Source of the DNA: an uncultured Clostridia bacterium
Lineage (GTDB): Bacteria > Bacillota > Clostridia > Christensenellales > UBA1242
Direction of reading: 5' to 3'
NCBI GenBank assembly: GCA_944381825.1
Contig: CALWMK010000010.1
Span: forward strand, 1 to 45,389
Length of the DNA: 45,389 bases
Position numbers and translations under genes: made by a program. The notes below the pieces were generated by a model. That model saw only the letters and a program-made list of their open reading frames with translations, made no database searches and was not told the DNA's origin. Within the stretch, counting starts at the first letter, position 1; every line of letters starts with the position of its first letter. Shown in pieces: positions 34,474 through 43,154 of the stretch.

Positions 34474-35656
34474 TTTTCTTACTCCTACTATTTGCTTTTG
34501 TAAGTGGCGAAATAGCCCTTAACTTTGCAACGACTTTTTCAAGTTCATCAATGACATAATTGATATCGTCTTTTGAAATTGATTTAGGAAAAGAAAATCT
34601 AATAGACCCATTTGCAATTTCATCTGGTATTCCCATCGCTGAAAGCACATAAGATTTTTGAAGAGCACCAGATGTACAAGCAGAACCAGTTGAAACCGCA
34701 ATCCCTGCTAAATCTAAAAGCATCAAAATTGACTCACCTTCAATAAGTTCGAAAGAAACATTAACTATTCCAGCAACACTTTGATGTGGATGAGTGTTTA
34801 TATGAATCATCGGAATTCTTTCTTGAAGCTTTGAGATAAAATAATTTTTTATTGCTCTAAGCTTTTGACAATTTACTGAAAGGTCGCGACTTGCGATTTC
34901 GGTTGCCTTGCCAAAACCTGCGATCGCAGGAACATTTAAGGTGCCTCCTCTTTTCTTTTTCTCTTGGAAACCGCCATGAATAAGGTTATCAATTTTAATT
35001 CCATCTCTTATATAGAGGGCACCTATTCCTTTTGGTCCGTAAATTTTATGTGCACTAATCGACATCACGTCTATTTCCATATCTTGAACATCAATCTTAA
35101 CAGCACCCAAGGCTTGAACAGCATCAGTATGGAAAATAATATTATTTTCATGTGCTGTTTTTGCAATAGCTTTAATATTTTGTATTGTTCCCACCTCATT
35201 ATTGACCGACATAATAGAAATTAAGATTGTATCTTTTCTAATATGATGGAGTAAAGATGCAAGTGAAACCACACCATGTTCATCAACAGGAAGATAGGTT
35301 ATCTCAAACCCCTCTTTTTCAAGTTCTTTCATACTTTCCATAATGGAGTCATGTTCGATTGAACTTGTAATAATATGTTTTCCCAAATCTTTGTTGGCAT
35401 GTGCAATGCCTTTAATTGCCCAGTTATTTGCCTCGGTGCCACCACTAGTAAAGTAGATGTTGTTTGATTTAGGAGCATTAATTGCTTTTGCGATTCTATC
35501 TCTTGCTCTATCAACGATTGCAAGTGACTCGCGTCCAAAACTATGGATGCTGTTTGAGTTGCCATAAAATGCAGTAAAACAAGGCATCATTTCATTGAGA
35601 ACTTCGGCAGAAACATAGGTTGTTGCAGCATTATCTAAATAAATTCGTTTATTCAT
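34466..35656 (-). CDS. cysteine desulfurase, IscS/NifS type
   Basis: 396 residues. PLP-enzyme features are MNKRIYLDNAATT at the start, FTSGGTEANNWAIKG, SSIEHDSIMESM, the PLP-lysine motif SISAHKIYGPKG, and the active-site Cys in STGSACTSGALQKSYVL (group I loop). It takes sulfur from L-cysteine and passes it as persulfide to the downstream IscU/NifU scaffold, and possibly to tRNA thiolation enzymes. Its own promoter lies in the 48-bp gap after trxA, and the AGG ribosome binding site reads TTGAGGTACAACT. The pair forms the Fe-S assembly unit of this window. Confidence 0.96.
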   Translation of the reverse strand: MNKRIYLDNAATTYVSAEVLNEMMPCFTAFYGNSNSIHSFGRESLAIVDRARDRIAKAINAPKSNNIYFTSGGTEANNWAIKGIAHANKDLGKHIITSSIEHDSIMESMKELEKEGFEITYLPVDEHGVVSLASLLHHIRKDTILISIMSVNNEVGTIQNIKAIAKTAHENNIIFHTDAVQALGAVKIDVQDMEIDVMSISAHKIYGPKGIGALYIRDGIKIDNLIHGGFQEKKKRGGTLNVPAIAGFGKATEIASRDLSVNCQKLRAIKNYFISKLQERIPMIHINTHPHQSVAGIVNVSFELIEGESILMLLDLAGIAVSTGSACTSGALQKSYVLSAMGIPDEIANGSIRFSFPKSISKDDINYVIDELEKVVAKLRAISPLTKANSRSKKNV

Positions 35657-35674
35657 AGTTGTACCTCAAGTATT

Positions 35675-35702
35675 ATTTTATCACGAACTCGAAATTTGTC
35701 AA
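35675..35702 (-). promoter_or_regulatory. promoter of nifS-nifU
   Basis: On the minus strand a perfect TTGACA (35697-35702) and TAAAAT (35675-35680) are separated by 16 bases. The -35 box begins 2 bp past the trxA stop. No IscR- or SufR-like palindrome is obvious around it. Confidence 0.75.
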
Positions 35703-35704
35703 GA

Positions 35705-36022
35705 TTAAACTAAAGAATTTAATACATTAATAATCTGACTTTTTTGTCTTAATCCAATCATTTTATCGACTTCTTTTCCATCTTTGAAAATAATCATTGT
35801 TGGTATGCTCATAACCCCAAACTCTCTTGCCAAGTCCTCACTTTGATCAATATCAACTTTAAAAAAATCAAATTTGTTTTGATCTAATTCTGAATATGCA
35901 TCTTGTAAAATTGGAGAAAGCATCTTGCAAGGACCACACCAATTTGCAAAAAAATCAACTAAAACGATTTTGTTAGACTTTTTTACCTTTTCATCAAAAT
36001 CTTTTTCATTTACTATTTCCAT
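35705..36022 (-). CDS. trxA: thioredoxin
   Basis: 105 residues, standard thioredoxin. The active site is WCGPCKM in VDFFANWCGPCKMLSPIL; the cis-Pro is in MSIPTMIIFKDGKEV. It reduces protein disulfides using thioredoxin reductase, which is not in the window. An AAGGAGAAATAAA ribosome binding site precedes the ATG, one base past the E1-like gene's stop, so the two are probably one transcript. Confidence 0.96.
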   Translation of the reverse strand: MEIVNEKDFDEKVKKSNKIVLVDFFANWCGPCKMLSPILQDAYSELDQNKFDFFKVDIDQSEDLAREFGVMSIPTMIIFKDGKEVDKMIGLRQKSQIINVLNSLV

Positions 36023-36023
36023 T

Positions 36024-36707
36024 TTATTTCTCCTTTCTTATTATTTCATTTATTACGAATGCTGAAATAACACAAGCACACATTGCAGGATGATAGACAA
36101 CACTTCCAACAACTGAATTGTCATTAGTTTGAGTTTGTTGCTTTGAAAAAACTACAGTATGCTTTGTTATATTTTTTTCTTTAAGCCTTTTTCTAATAAC
36201 TTTTGAAAGTTTGTCATATTCGGTTTTGTAAATATCGCTAACTACATATTGTGGTATGCATGTTTTATTCCCCGCACCCATAGCAGAAACAATGTTAATG
36301 TTATGTAAATGACAAAATTTAATCAAATTAACTTTATTATCAATTGTGTCAATTGCATCAACAACATAATCATAATCTTGCAAATTAAATGTTGTCAAGT
36401 TTTCTTTAGATAATTTATTTTTAAATTCACAAATTATTAGATTTGGATTAATGTCAAGCAAACGCTCTTTCATGACATCTACTTTCATTCTTCCCAAGTT
36501 AGATGATGTTGCCATTATTTGTCTATTTAAATTAGATTTTTCGATGGTATCGTAGTCAACAAGACCTATTTTTCCCAAACCTGTTCTTGTCAGCATTTCT
36601 GCCACATAACCACCAACACCACCAACACCAATTATCATAACACTTTTTTCTTTTAAAAGTGCAACATTTTCCTTTCCAAAAGCAATTTCACACCTTGACA
36701 AATCCAT
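36024..36707 (-). CDS. ThiF/E1-like protein, TcdA (CsdL)-type tRNA dehydratase
   Basis: 227 residues. The nucleotide-binding loop GVGGVGGYVAEMLTRTGLG, then LVDYDTIEKSNLNRQIM, KVDVMKERLLDINP and YDYVVDAIDTIDNKV, follow the MoeB/ThiF/E1 adenylation fold. The early segment and AMGAGNKTCIPQYVVSDIYKTEYDKLSKVIRK match the TcdA subgroup, which converts t6A37 in ANN-decoding tRNAs to its cyclic form with ATP. TcdA in E. coli is somewhat longer (about 268 residues). It starts after a 140-bp gap from hslU; a TTGACC, 16 bases, TATGTT candidate promoter is seen on the minus strand there. trxA follows directly. Confidence 0.82.
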   Translation of the reverse strand: MDLSRCEIAFGKENVALLKEKSVMIIGVGGVGGYVAEMLTRTGLGKIGLVDYDTIEKSNLNRQIMATSSNLGRMKVDVMKERLLDINPNLIICEFKNKLSKENLTTFNLQDYDYVVDAIDTIDNKVNLIKFCHLHNINIVSAMGAGNKTCIPQYVVSDIYKTEYDKLSKVIRKRLKEKNITKHTVVFSKQQTQTNDNSVVGSVVYHPAMCACVISAFVINEIIRKEK

Positions 36708-36848
36708 TTTTCCTCTTTTTAATTTTAATATTCATTTATTAAAATAAATAAACTTTGTCTTACTTAAAAATTTTGTCTGATAAATTCATTTTTAAAGCAG
36801 ATAACATTAACATAAATCAATTTAATTTGCGGTCAATGACAAGTAGCA

Positions 36849-38159
36849 TTATAATATATATTTTCTTAAATCATATTTTTTTGTCGTTTCAGAAAAAACA
36901 TTATTAACATAATTTTTGTCTATAACAACTTCCACTTTTGGGTGATCTCCACCTGCATTATAAGAAATGTCTTCTAATAGAGCTTCCATTAAAGTATGCA
37001 AGCGTCTTGCTCCTATATTTTCACTGGTTTCATTTTCATTAACTGCAATTTCTGCAAGTTGCTCTAATGCGTCATTAGTGAACTTTACATCAATATTATC
37101 AACAGCTAAAAGCGATGTGTATTGCAATGTTATTGCATTTTGTGGTTTTGATAAAATGTTAATAAAATCTTCTTTGGTCAAATTGTCAAGTTCAACTCTA
37201 ATAGGAAAACGACCTTGTAATTCTGGAATCATATCCTCTATTTTTTCAATATGGAATGCTCCTGCTGCAATAAAGAGAATAAAATCAGTTTTTACATTAC
37301 CATATTTTGTAGCAACGGTACAGCCTTCTACAATAGGAAGTATATCTCTTTGAACACCTTCTCTAGAAACATCAGGACCATTAGAAGAACTTTTTCCTAT
37401 TATTTTATCCATCTCGTCAATAAAAATAATACCCTCTTCTTCCGCTTTTTTAATAGCCTCTGAATTTACTGTGTCTAAATCAATTAATTTATCACATTCT
37501 TCTTGCATCAAAGTTTCATATGCTTGGGAAACAGACATTTTTCTTAGAATTTTCTTTTTAGGAAAAAACCCTTCAAACATATCACCAATGCTAAGTTCTG
37601 CCATCCCGCCAGCAATCATGCCAATAGGCTTTGAGTTTTGCAATGCCTCAATTTCAATTGTAAAATTATTAAATTCACCATTTTTATATTTTTCTAAAAT
37701 TTCAGCCTTTAATTCATTTTCAGAAAGAGTTGTTTGTTCTTGTTTTTTAACATCATAAATTTTTTGCAAAATTTGTTTTTCAACAATGGGTTTTACTTTT
37801 GTTTCAACAGAGTGTTGTTTTTCGTCTTTAACCATTCTAACAGCAACTTCAACAAGATCTCTTACCATGCTTTCAACATCTCTACCGACATAGCCAACTT
37901 CAGTGTATTTTGTTGCTTCAATTTTAACAAAAGGAGCTTGAACAAGCTTTGCCAATCTTCTAGCAATTTCGGTTTTTCCAACTCCAGTAGGACCCTTCAT
38001 AATAATGTTTTTTGGTGTAATTTCATCCCTTATTTCTTTTGATAATTGACTTCTTCTATAACGATTTCTAAGCGCAACAGCCACAGCCTTTTTGGCTGAA
38101 ACCTGTCCTATGATATATTTATCTAATTGTGCTACTATTTCTTTTGGTGTTAAATTCAT
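36849..38159 (-). CDS. hslU: ATP-dependent protease ATPase subunit HslU (ClpY)
   Basis: 436 residues from the ATG one base after the hslV stop, with GAGGAGG inside the hslV end as ribosome binding site. The sequence starts MNLTPKEIVAQLDKYIIGQ. Walker A is GPTGVGKTEIARR, the pore-loop region EATKYTEVGYVGRDVESMVRDLV is typical, Walker B is IIFIDEMDKI, and the C-terminus ends DLRKYIL, the tail that inserts into HslV. HslU unfolds substrates and feeds them to HslV. The intermediate I domain is present but short (about residues 105-225). It is the last gene of the comM-dprA-topA-trmFO-hslV-hslU run. codY, its usual neighbour in Bacilli, does not follow. Confidence 0.97.
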   Translation of the reverse strand: MNLTPKEIVAQLDKYIIGQVSAKKAVAVALRNRYRRSQLSKEIRDEITPKNIIMKGPTGVGKTEIARRLAKLVQAPFVKIEATKYTEVGYVGRDVESMVRDLVEVAVRMVKDEKQHSVETKVKPIVEKQILQKIYDVKKQEQTTLSENELKAEILEKYKNGEFNNFTIEIEALQNSKPIGMIAGGMAELSIGDMFEGFFPKKKILRKMSVSQAYETLMQEECDKLIDLDTVNSEAIKKAEEEGIIFIDEMDKIIGKSSSNGPDVSREGVQRDILPIVEGCTVATKYGNVKTDFILFIAAGAFHIEKIEDMIPELQGRFPIRVELDNLTKEDFINILSKPQNAITLQYTSLLAVDNIDVKFTNDALEQLAEIAVNENETSENIGARRLHTLMEALLEDISYNAGGDHPKVEVVIDKNYVNNVFSETTKKYDLRKYIL

Positions 38160-38160
38160 T

Positions 38161-38697
38161 TTAAACCTCCTCAACAATTATGTTATCGTTTGTAAAAATA
38201 CAAATTTCACTTGCAATTTTTAAAGCTTTTTTGGCTATTTCATTAGCTTCAAAGTCTGTATTAAAACAAAGGGCTTTGGCAGCAGCAAGTGCATAATTTC
38301 CGCCCGAACCAATTGCACAAATATTATCTTGTGGTTCAATTACTTCACCAGTGCCAGAAATTATAAGCATTTTTTCCTTATCAGCAACAATCATCATGGC
38401 TTCAAGCTTTCGCATCACCTTATCGCTTCTCCAAAGTTGAGCAAGTTCAACTGCACTTCTCATTAAATTTCCAGAATATTTATTTAGCATTTCTTCAAAT
38501 CTTTCACTCAAACTAAAAGCATCAGCGACGCTCCCAGCAAAGCCAATTACAACTTGGTCATTAAAAATCCTTCTAACTTTTTTTGCATCATTCTTAAAAA
38601 TTACATTTTGCCCCATTGTTACTTGTCCATCACCTGCAATGGCCGTTTTTCCATTCTTTTTTACAGCACAAATTGTTGTTCCTCTAAATTCAATCAT
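38161..38697 (-). CDS. hslV: ATP-dependent protease peptidase subunit HslV (ClpQ)
   Basis: 178 residues from the ATG at 38697 (AAGGAGAAG ribosome binding site), giving [22 protein letters not shown]. The N-terminal threonine of the mature enzyme would be the first Thr of GTTI after a short propeptide, as in the Bacillus ClpQ with an N-terminal extension. Other family segments are [43 protein letters not shown], and [15 protein letters not shown]. It forms the double-ring peptidase of HslUV. The start overlaps the trmFO stop by 8 bp. xerC/codV, normally between trmFO and hslV in Bacilli, is absent. Confidence 0.97.
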   Translation of the reverse strand: MIEFRGTTICAVKKNGKTAIAGDGQVTMGQNVIFKNDAKKVRRIFNDQVVIGFAGSVADAFSLSERFEEMLNKYSGNLMRSAVELAQLWRSDKVMRKLEAMMIVADKEKMLIISGTGEVIEPQDNICAIGSGGNYALAAAKALCFNTDFEANEIAKKALKIASEICIFTNDNIIVEEV

Positions 38698-40018
38698 AAA
38701 TCTTCTCCTTAAACTTTTTAATTTCAGACAAACTAGTTTTAAGTATGTATTCTCGTTTTTTTTGTTTATCTCTAAAATGTTCTTCACATGTTATTATACC
38801 ATAATTTGCATTCATAGGTTGAAAATTATTTGCAATATTTTGACTAATATAATTAAAAATTGCTCCCATACAAGTTTTCGTTGATAATTTTTCCAAAGTT
38901 TTATTTTCTAAATATCTTTTTGCATTGATGGCAACATATAATCCACTTGCAATGCTTTCTACATATCCTTCCACTCCTGAAAGTTGTCCAGCTATAAAAA
39001 TATTAGGTATTTGTTTCAATTGCGAATAAAAATTCAAGCAATATGGTGAATTAATATAACTGTTTCTATGCATTTGACCAAAGCGAACAAACTCTGCATT
39101 TTTTAAAGCTGGTATAAGCGAAAAAACCCTTTTTTGCTCTTTGTATTTTAGATTTGTTTGGAAACCAACTAAATTGACTAATTTCCCCTCTTCATCTTCT
39201 TTTCTAAGTTGTACAACTGCATATGGTCTTTCATTCTTTTTTGTGTCAAAAAGTCCAACTGGTTTCATTGGTCCAAATCTTAAAGCTTCAAAGCCTCGCT
39301 TTGCCATTATTTCAATGGGCATACAACTTTCAAAGACTTTTTCAAATTCTTTTAATTGAGCTGTTTCAGCATTTATTAATTCATTAACAAAAATTGAATA
39401 TTGTTCTTTGTTTAAAACACAGTTTATATAATCTCCAGATCCGCCTTTACCATATCGATCTCCCCAAAATGCATAATTAAAATCAAGCGAATTAGAATAG
39501 ATAATAGGCGCTATTGCATCATAAAAATAGCAATTATTTTTTCCAATCAACTCCTGCAAATACAAGTAAAGGTTTTCATCCGTCAATGGACCAGTGGCAA
39601 CAATATTAAGTTCATTTAGATTTAACTGATCAATTTTTTCATTCACAACGGTTATATTTTTGTTTCCATAAATTTCTTTTGTTATTAAATCAGAAAATTT
39701 TTCTCTGTCAACCGCAAGCGCAGTGCCAGCAGGTACAGCAACGCTCTTTGCTATTTTTAATAGACTACAGTCTAATTCTCCCAATTCTTTTTTAAGTAAC
39801 CCAGAGGCGGTGTTTTCATCAATACTCTTTAAAGAATTGGAACAAACCAATTCGCCAAAATTATCATTTTTATGTGCAGGAGTCTTATATTTTGGTTTCA
39901 TTTCAAATAAATTTACTTTAATGCCATGCTGAGCCAAATATAGAGCGGCTTCGCATCCAGCCAAACCAGCACCGATCACATTTACAAACTCATACTTCTT
40001 ACTGTTTTTTAAACTCAC
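38690..40018 (-). CDS. trmFO: methylenetetrahydrofolate-tRNA-(uracil(54)-C(5))-methyltransferase TrmFO
   Basis: 442 residues from a GTG start (AAGGTG 8 bases upstream, 20-bp overlap with topA). The FAD-binding N-terminus [20 protein letters not shown] and [11 protein letters not shown], then [21 protein letters not shown], and the C-terminal [18 protein letters not shown] are characteristic of the folate/FAD-dependent enzyme that makes m5U54 in the T-loop of tRNA. This enzyme, rather than TrmA, is usual in Bacillota. It lies in the conserved topA-trmFO-hslV order. Confidence 0.97.
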   Translation of the reverse strand: MSLKNSKKYEFVNVIGAGLAGCEAALYLAQHGIKVNLFEMKPKYKTPAHKNDNFGELVCSNSLKSIDENTASGLLKKELGELDCSLLKIAKSVAVPAGTALAVDREKFSDLITKEIYGNKNITVVNEKIDQLNLNELNIVATGPLTDENLYLYLQELIGKNNCYFYDAIAPIIYSNSLDFNYAFWGDRYGKGGSGDYINCVLNKEQYSIFVNELINAETAQLKEFEKVFESCMPIEIMAKRGFEALRFGPMKPVGLFDTKKNERPYAVVQLRKEDEEGKLVNLVGFQTNLKYKEQKRVFSLIPALKNAEFVRFGQMHRNSYINSPYCLNFYSQLKQIPNIFIAGQLSGVEGYVESIASGLYVAINAKRYLENKTLEKLSTKTCMGAIFNYISQNIANNFQPMNANYGIITCEEHFRDKQKKREYILKTSLSEIKKFKEKIYD

Positions 40019-42056
40019 AAGTGTTACACCTTACTTCATTTTTTTTCTTTACAAGATATCCTTTTTCACAATTAGAGCATTTTTCTCCTGTCGGTTCATC
40101 CCAACTCATAAAAGTACATTCTGGATAAGCAGAACATGAATAATATATTTTTCCTTTTTTGCTTTTTCTAATAACCATAGGCTTGTGGCAATTAGGACAT
40201 ATCCCAGCTTTTTTTTCTTCTGTAGTAATACTTTTAATATTTCTACATTTTGGGAAATTTGAACAGCCTAGAAATTTGCCATATTTTCCATCTCTTATAA
40301 GCATTTTAGCACCACATTTATCACATAGTTCATTGCTTTCAATAGGAGGTTCTTTATAAGTGACTGGGCTGGCGCCTGCTTTTTGTAATAAATCTTTAAA
40401 ACCTGACCAAAATTTTGAAACAACCTCTTTCCATGGTTCACCTTTTTCTGCAATATCATCGAGCCGTCCTTCCATTTGTGCAGTAAATTTTACATTTATT
40501 ATTGATTTAAAATATTGTTCCAAATATTCAGTAACAGAAACACCTAATTTTGTTGGAATTAAATATTTTCCATCTTTTTCTGTATAAGCTCTTGTAGCAA
40601 GCAAAGTAATCGTAGGAGCATAAGTTGCGGGTCTACCAATACCTTTTTCTTCCATTGCCTTGACTAAACTAGCTTCGGTAAATCTAGAAGGTGGTTTAGT
40701 AAATTTTTGTTCAGGTTCAAGTTTTTCTAAAGTTAGTTTTTCGTTTTCATCTAATTTTGGAATTTTTTTGTTTTCCTCCCCTTCCTTAGCCTCTTCAAAA
40801 TTTTTATAGACCGCAGTATAGCCAGCAAACTCCAAAGTTTTCCCAACCGCTCTAAAAATACAATCATTACATGAAATATCTATACTCACATTATTATAAA
40901 TAGCTTCACTCATTTGACTTGCTAAAAATCTTTCATAAATTAATTTGTAAAGCTTATAGTTGTCCGCATTTAAAAATTCTTTAACACTTTGAGGGGTTCT
41001 ATTGATATCAATTGGTCTGATAGCCTCATGGGCATCTTGAGAATTTTGCTTTTTTTCATAGACATTTGGCTTTGAAGGAATATAATCCTTTCCATATAAA
41101 TTCGCGGCAAATGCCCTTGCATTATCTTGCGCTACAGATGAAACCCTAGTAGAATCAGATCTAATATAAGTAATCAATGCAATTTTGCCCTCGTTACCAA
41201 GTTCCACACCTTCATATAAACTTTGAGCACAAGCAGAGGTTTTTTTTAAGCTCATACCCAATTTATTCAAAGCGTCTTGTTGCATTGTGCTTGTAGTAAA
41301 TGGCGCTGGAGCATGAGATTTTGTTTTTGTCTTTTTTATCTTATCAACTATAAAATTTCCGGTTTTTAAATTTTCAATTATTTCATCTACTTGCGCCTTG
41401 TTTTGTGGTCTATTTTTATTATCTTTGTACTGAATCAAAGAGGCTTTAAAAATCGTAGCATCTGTAAATTTTTTTAAAAAGGCTGTAAGAGTCCAATATT
41501 CCTCGGGCTTAAAATTTTGGATTTCCTTTTCTCTGTCCACAACAAGTTTAAGCGCCACACTTTGCACCCGTCCAGCACTTAGTTTAGGATGTATTTTTTT
41601 ACATATTATTGGAGAAAGCTTATATCCAACTATTCTATCCAAAACTCTTCTAGCTTGTTGTGCATCAATTAAATTTTTATTTAATTCTCTTGGATTTTTT
41701 AAGGCATTCTGAACACATTCTTTAGAAATTTCATTAAAAACAATTCTACATTTATCATCAGGTTTAAGCCCTAATTCATGAGCTATATGCCAAGAAATTG
41801 CTTCACCTTCTCTATCTGGGTCGGTTGCAAGTAAAACCTGATCTGCTTTTTTAGCCTTTTGTAAAAGCTCTTTAACTACATCTTTTTTATCATTCATAAC
41901 CGCATATTCTGGCTCAAATGTATTTAAATTAACACCAAACGAAGAAGGTGGCAAATCACGAATATGACCTTTTGTTGCCATAACTTCATAGCCACTTCCT
42001 AAATATTTTTTTATTGTATCTTTTTTCCCCGGTCCTTCAATTACAACTAATTTCAT
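39999..42056 (-). CDS. topA: DNA topoisomerase I
   Basis: 685 residues. The TOPRIM domain (MKLVVIEGPGKKDTIKKYLG, with D79/D81 in ATDPDREGEA), the catalytic tyrosine Y297 in LITYIRSDSTRVS, and three C-terminal four-Cys zinc modules (starting CDKCGAKM, CPNCHKPM, CSNCEKGY) are visible. Topo I relaxes negative supercoils by single-strand passage. The N-terminal EGPGKKDTIKKYL replaces the common ESPAKAKTIEKYL; the Lys and Glu of the active site are retained. It lies between dprA (10 bp gap) and trmFO (20-bp overlap). Confidence 0.98.
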   Translation of the reverse strand: MKLVVIEGPGKKDTIKKYLGSGYEVMATKGHIRDLPPSSFGVNLNTFEPEYAVMNDKKDVVKELLQKAKKADQVLLATDPDREGEAISWHIAHELGLKPDDKCRIVFNEISKECVQNALKNPRELNKNLIDAQQARRVLDRIVGYKLSPIICKKIHPKLSAGRVQSVALKLVVDREKEIQNFKPEEYWTLTAFLKKFTDATIFKASLIQYKDNKNRPQNKAQVDEIIENLKTGNFIVDKIKKTKTKSHAPAPFTTSTMQQDALNKLGMSLKKTSACAQSLYEGVELGNEGKIALITYIRSDSTRVSSVAQDNARAFAANLYGKDYIPSKPNVYEKKQNSQDAHEAIRPIDINRTPQSVKEFLNADNYKLYKLIYERFLASQMSEAIYNNVSIDISCNDCIFRAVGKTLEFAGYTAVYKNFEEAKEGEENKKIPKLDENEKLTLEKLEPEQKFTKPPSRFTEASLVKAMEEKGIGRPATYAPTITLLATRAYTEKDGKYLIPTKLGVSVTEYLEQYFKSIINVKFTAQMEGRLDDIAEKGEPWKEVVSKFWSGFKDLLQKAGASPVTYKEPPIESNELCDKCGAKMLIRDGKYGKFLGCSNFPKCRNIKSITTEEKKAGICPNCHKPMVIRKSKKGKIYYSCSAYPECTFMSWDEPTGEKCSNCEKGYLVKKKNEVRCNTCEFKKQ

Positions 42057-42066
42057 TGCATAACTC

Positions 42067-43152
42067 CTAAACAGAATAAAAATTTCCTGGTAATTTTCTT
42101 ATTATTCCACGAATACACATTGTTGTCAAACAACTATTTAATATTTTAGGCTCTAAATTTGTTATTGACAAAAGAACATCAAAGTGAGTTTCTTCTTTTT
42201 CAATTATGTCTAGTATCATCTTTTCATTTATTCCAAGCTGAATGGCAGTTTCTTTCTTTAACCCTTCAAAACCAAGATCATTTAAAATGTCTTCATATGA
42301 AATAACACACATTCCTTGACATGATTTTATCATTTTATTATTAGCAATACTCATAGAACTTGTGATATTACCTGGAACTAAATATAAATTTCTATTATAA
42401 TCTAATGCATATTCTTTTGTATAAAGTGAACCACTTTTTTCACTTGCTTCGGTTATAAGTGTCCCTAAAGTTAATCCTGCAATAATTCTATTTCGTGCGG
42501 GAAAAGTGTATCGTTGAGGAGTGGCTGATGGTGCATATTCAGAAACAAGTAAACCTTTTTTTGAAATTTCAATTGAAAGGTTGAAATTTACTGCTGGATA
42601 AATTTTATTAAAGCCTCCACCTAAAACAGCAATAGTTTTTCCCCCAACCTCCAAACATGCCTCATGAGCGATTTTATCTACTCCTGTCGACATTCCACTT
42701 ACAATAACAAGCCCAGCTCGCGCAAGATTTTTAGAAAAAGTATGCGTTACACCACGCCCATAATTAGTTGGATTTCTTGTTCCAACAATGGCGACAGAAT
42801 CTTTTTTTAAAAGTGAAACATCCCCTTTAAGGTAAAGCACAATAGGAAAATCTGGTGTTTCTTTCAATAACCTTGGATAAGTTTGGCTTAGATAAGTAGT
42901 GCAAATAATATTTAGTGACTCTAAGTTTTTTAAATAAGATTTTATTTTTTCTTCTGTGCAATTTTCAATTATTTCATTAATTTGATTGTTGTTTAAAATA
43001 GAACAAATAAATTGCTCTCTATTAAATATAGCTTCCAAAATATTTTGAGGATTAATATATTTTTTTATTAAAAGATGGAATCTGTTTTCATATAAGAAAA
43101 CAAATTGACTGAGAGCTATTAAAATTTTTTCATCTTGAGAATAATTTGTCAT
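42067..43152 (-). CDS. dprA: DNA-processing protein DprA (Smf)
   Basis: 361 residues. The Rossmann-like core has AIVGTRNPTNYGRGVT, VIVSGMSTGVDKIAHEACLEVGGKTIAVLGGG, and ARNRIIAGLTLGTLITEASEKSGSLYT, followed by VPGNITSSMS and a C-terminal winged-helix-like domain (ILDIIEKEETHFDVLLSITNLEP). DprA loads RecA on incoming single-stranded DNA during natural transformation, but many non-transformable bacteria have it. It begins 2 bp after the comM stop and precedes topA, the conserved dprA-topA order. No late competence (com) pilus gene is present here. Confidence 0.96.
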   Translation of the reverse strand: MTNYSQDEKILIALSQFVFLYENRFHLLIKKYINPQNILEAIFNREQFICSILNNNQINEIIENCTEEKIKSYLKNLESLNIICTTYLSQTYPRLLKETPDFPIVLYLKGDVSLLKKDSVAIVGTRNPTNYGRGVTHTFSKNLARAGLVIVSGMSTGVDKIAHEACLEVGGKTIAVLGGGFNKIYPAVNFNLSIEISKKGLLVSEYAPSATPQRYTFPARNRIIAGLTLGTLITEASEKSGSLYTKEYALDYNRNLYLVPGNITSSMSIANNKMIKSCQGMCVISYEDILNDLGFEGLKKETAIQLGINEKMILDIIEKEETHFDVLLSITNLEPKILNSCLTTMCIRGIIRKLPGNFYSV

Positions 43153-43154
43153 TA

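Noticed and set aside
38698..38787. N-terminally extended HslV start
   Set aside because: The extra 30 residues would overlap trmFO further and precede the conserved N-terminal region; the ATG at 38697 has AAGGAGAAG and gives the expected short propeptide.
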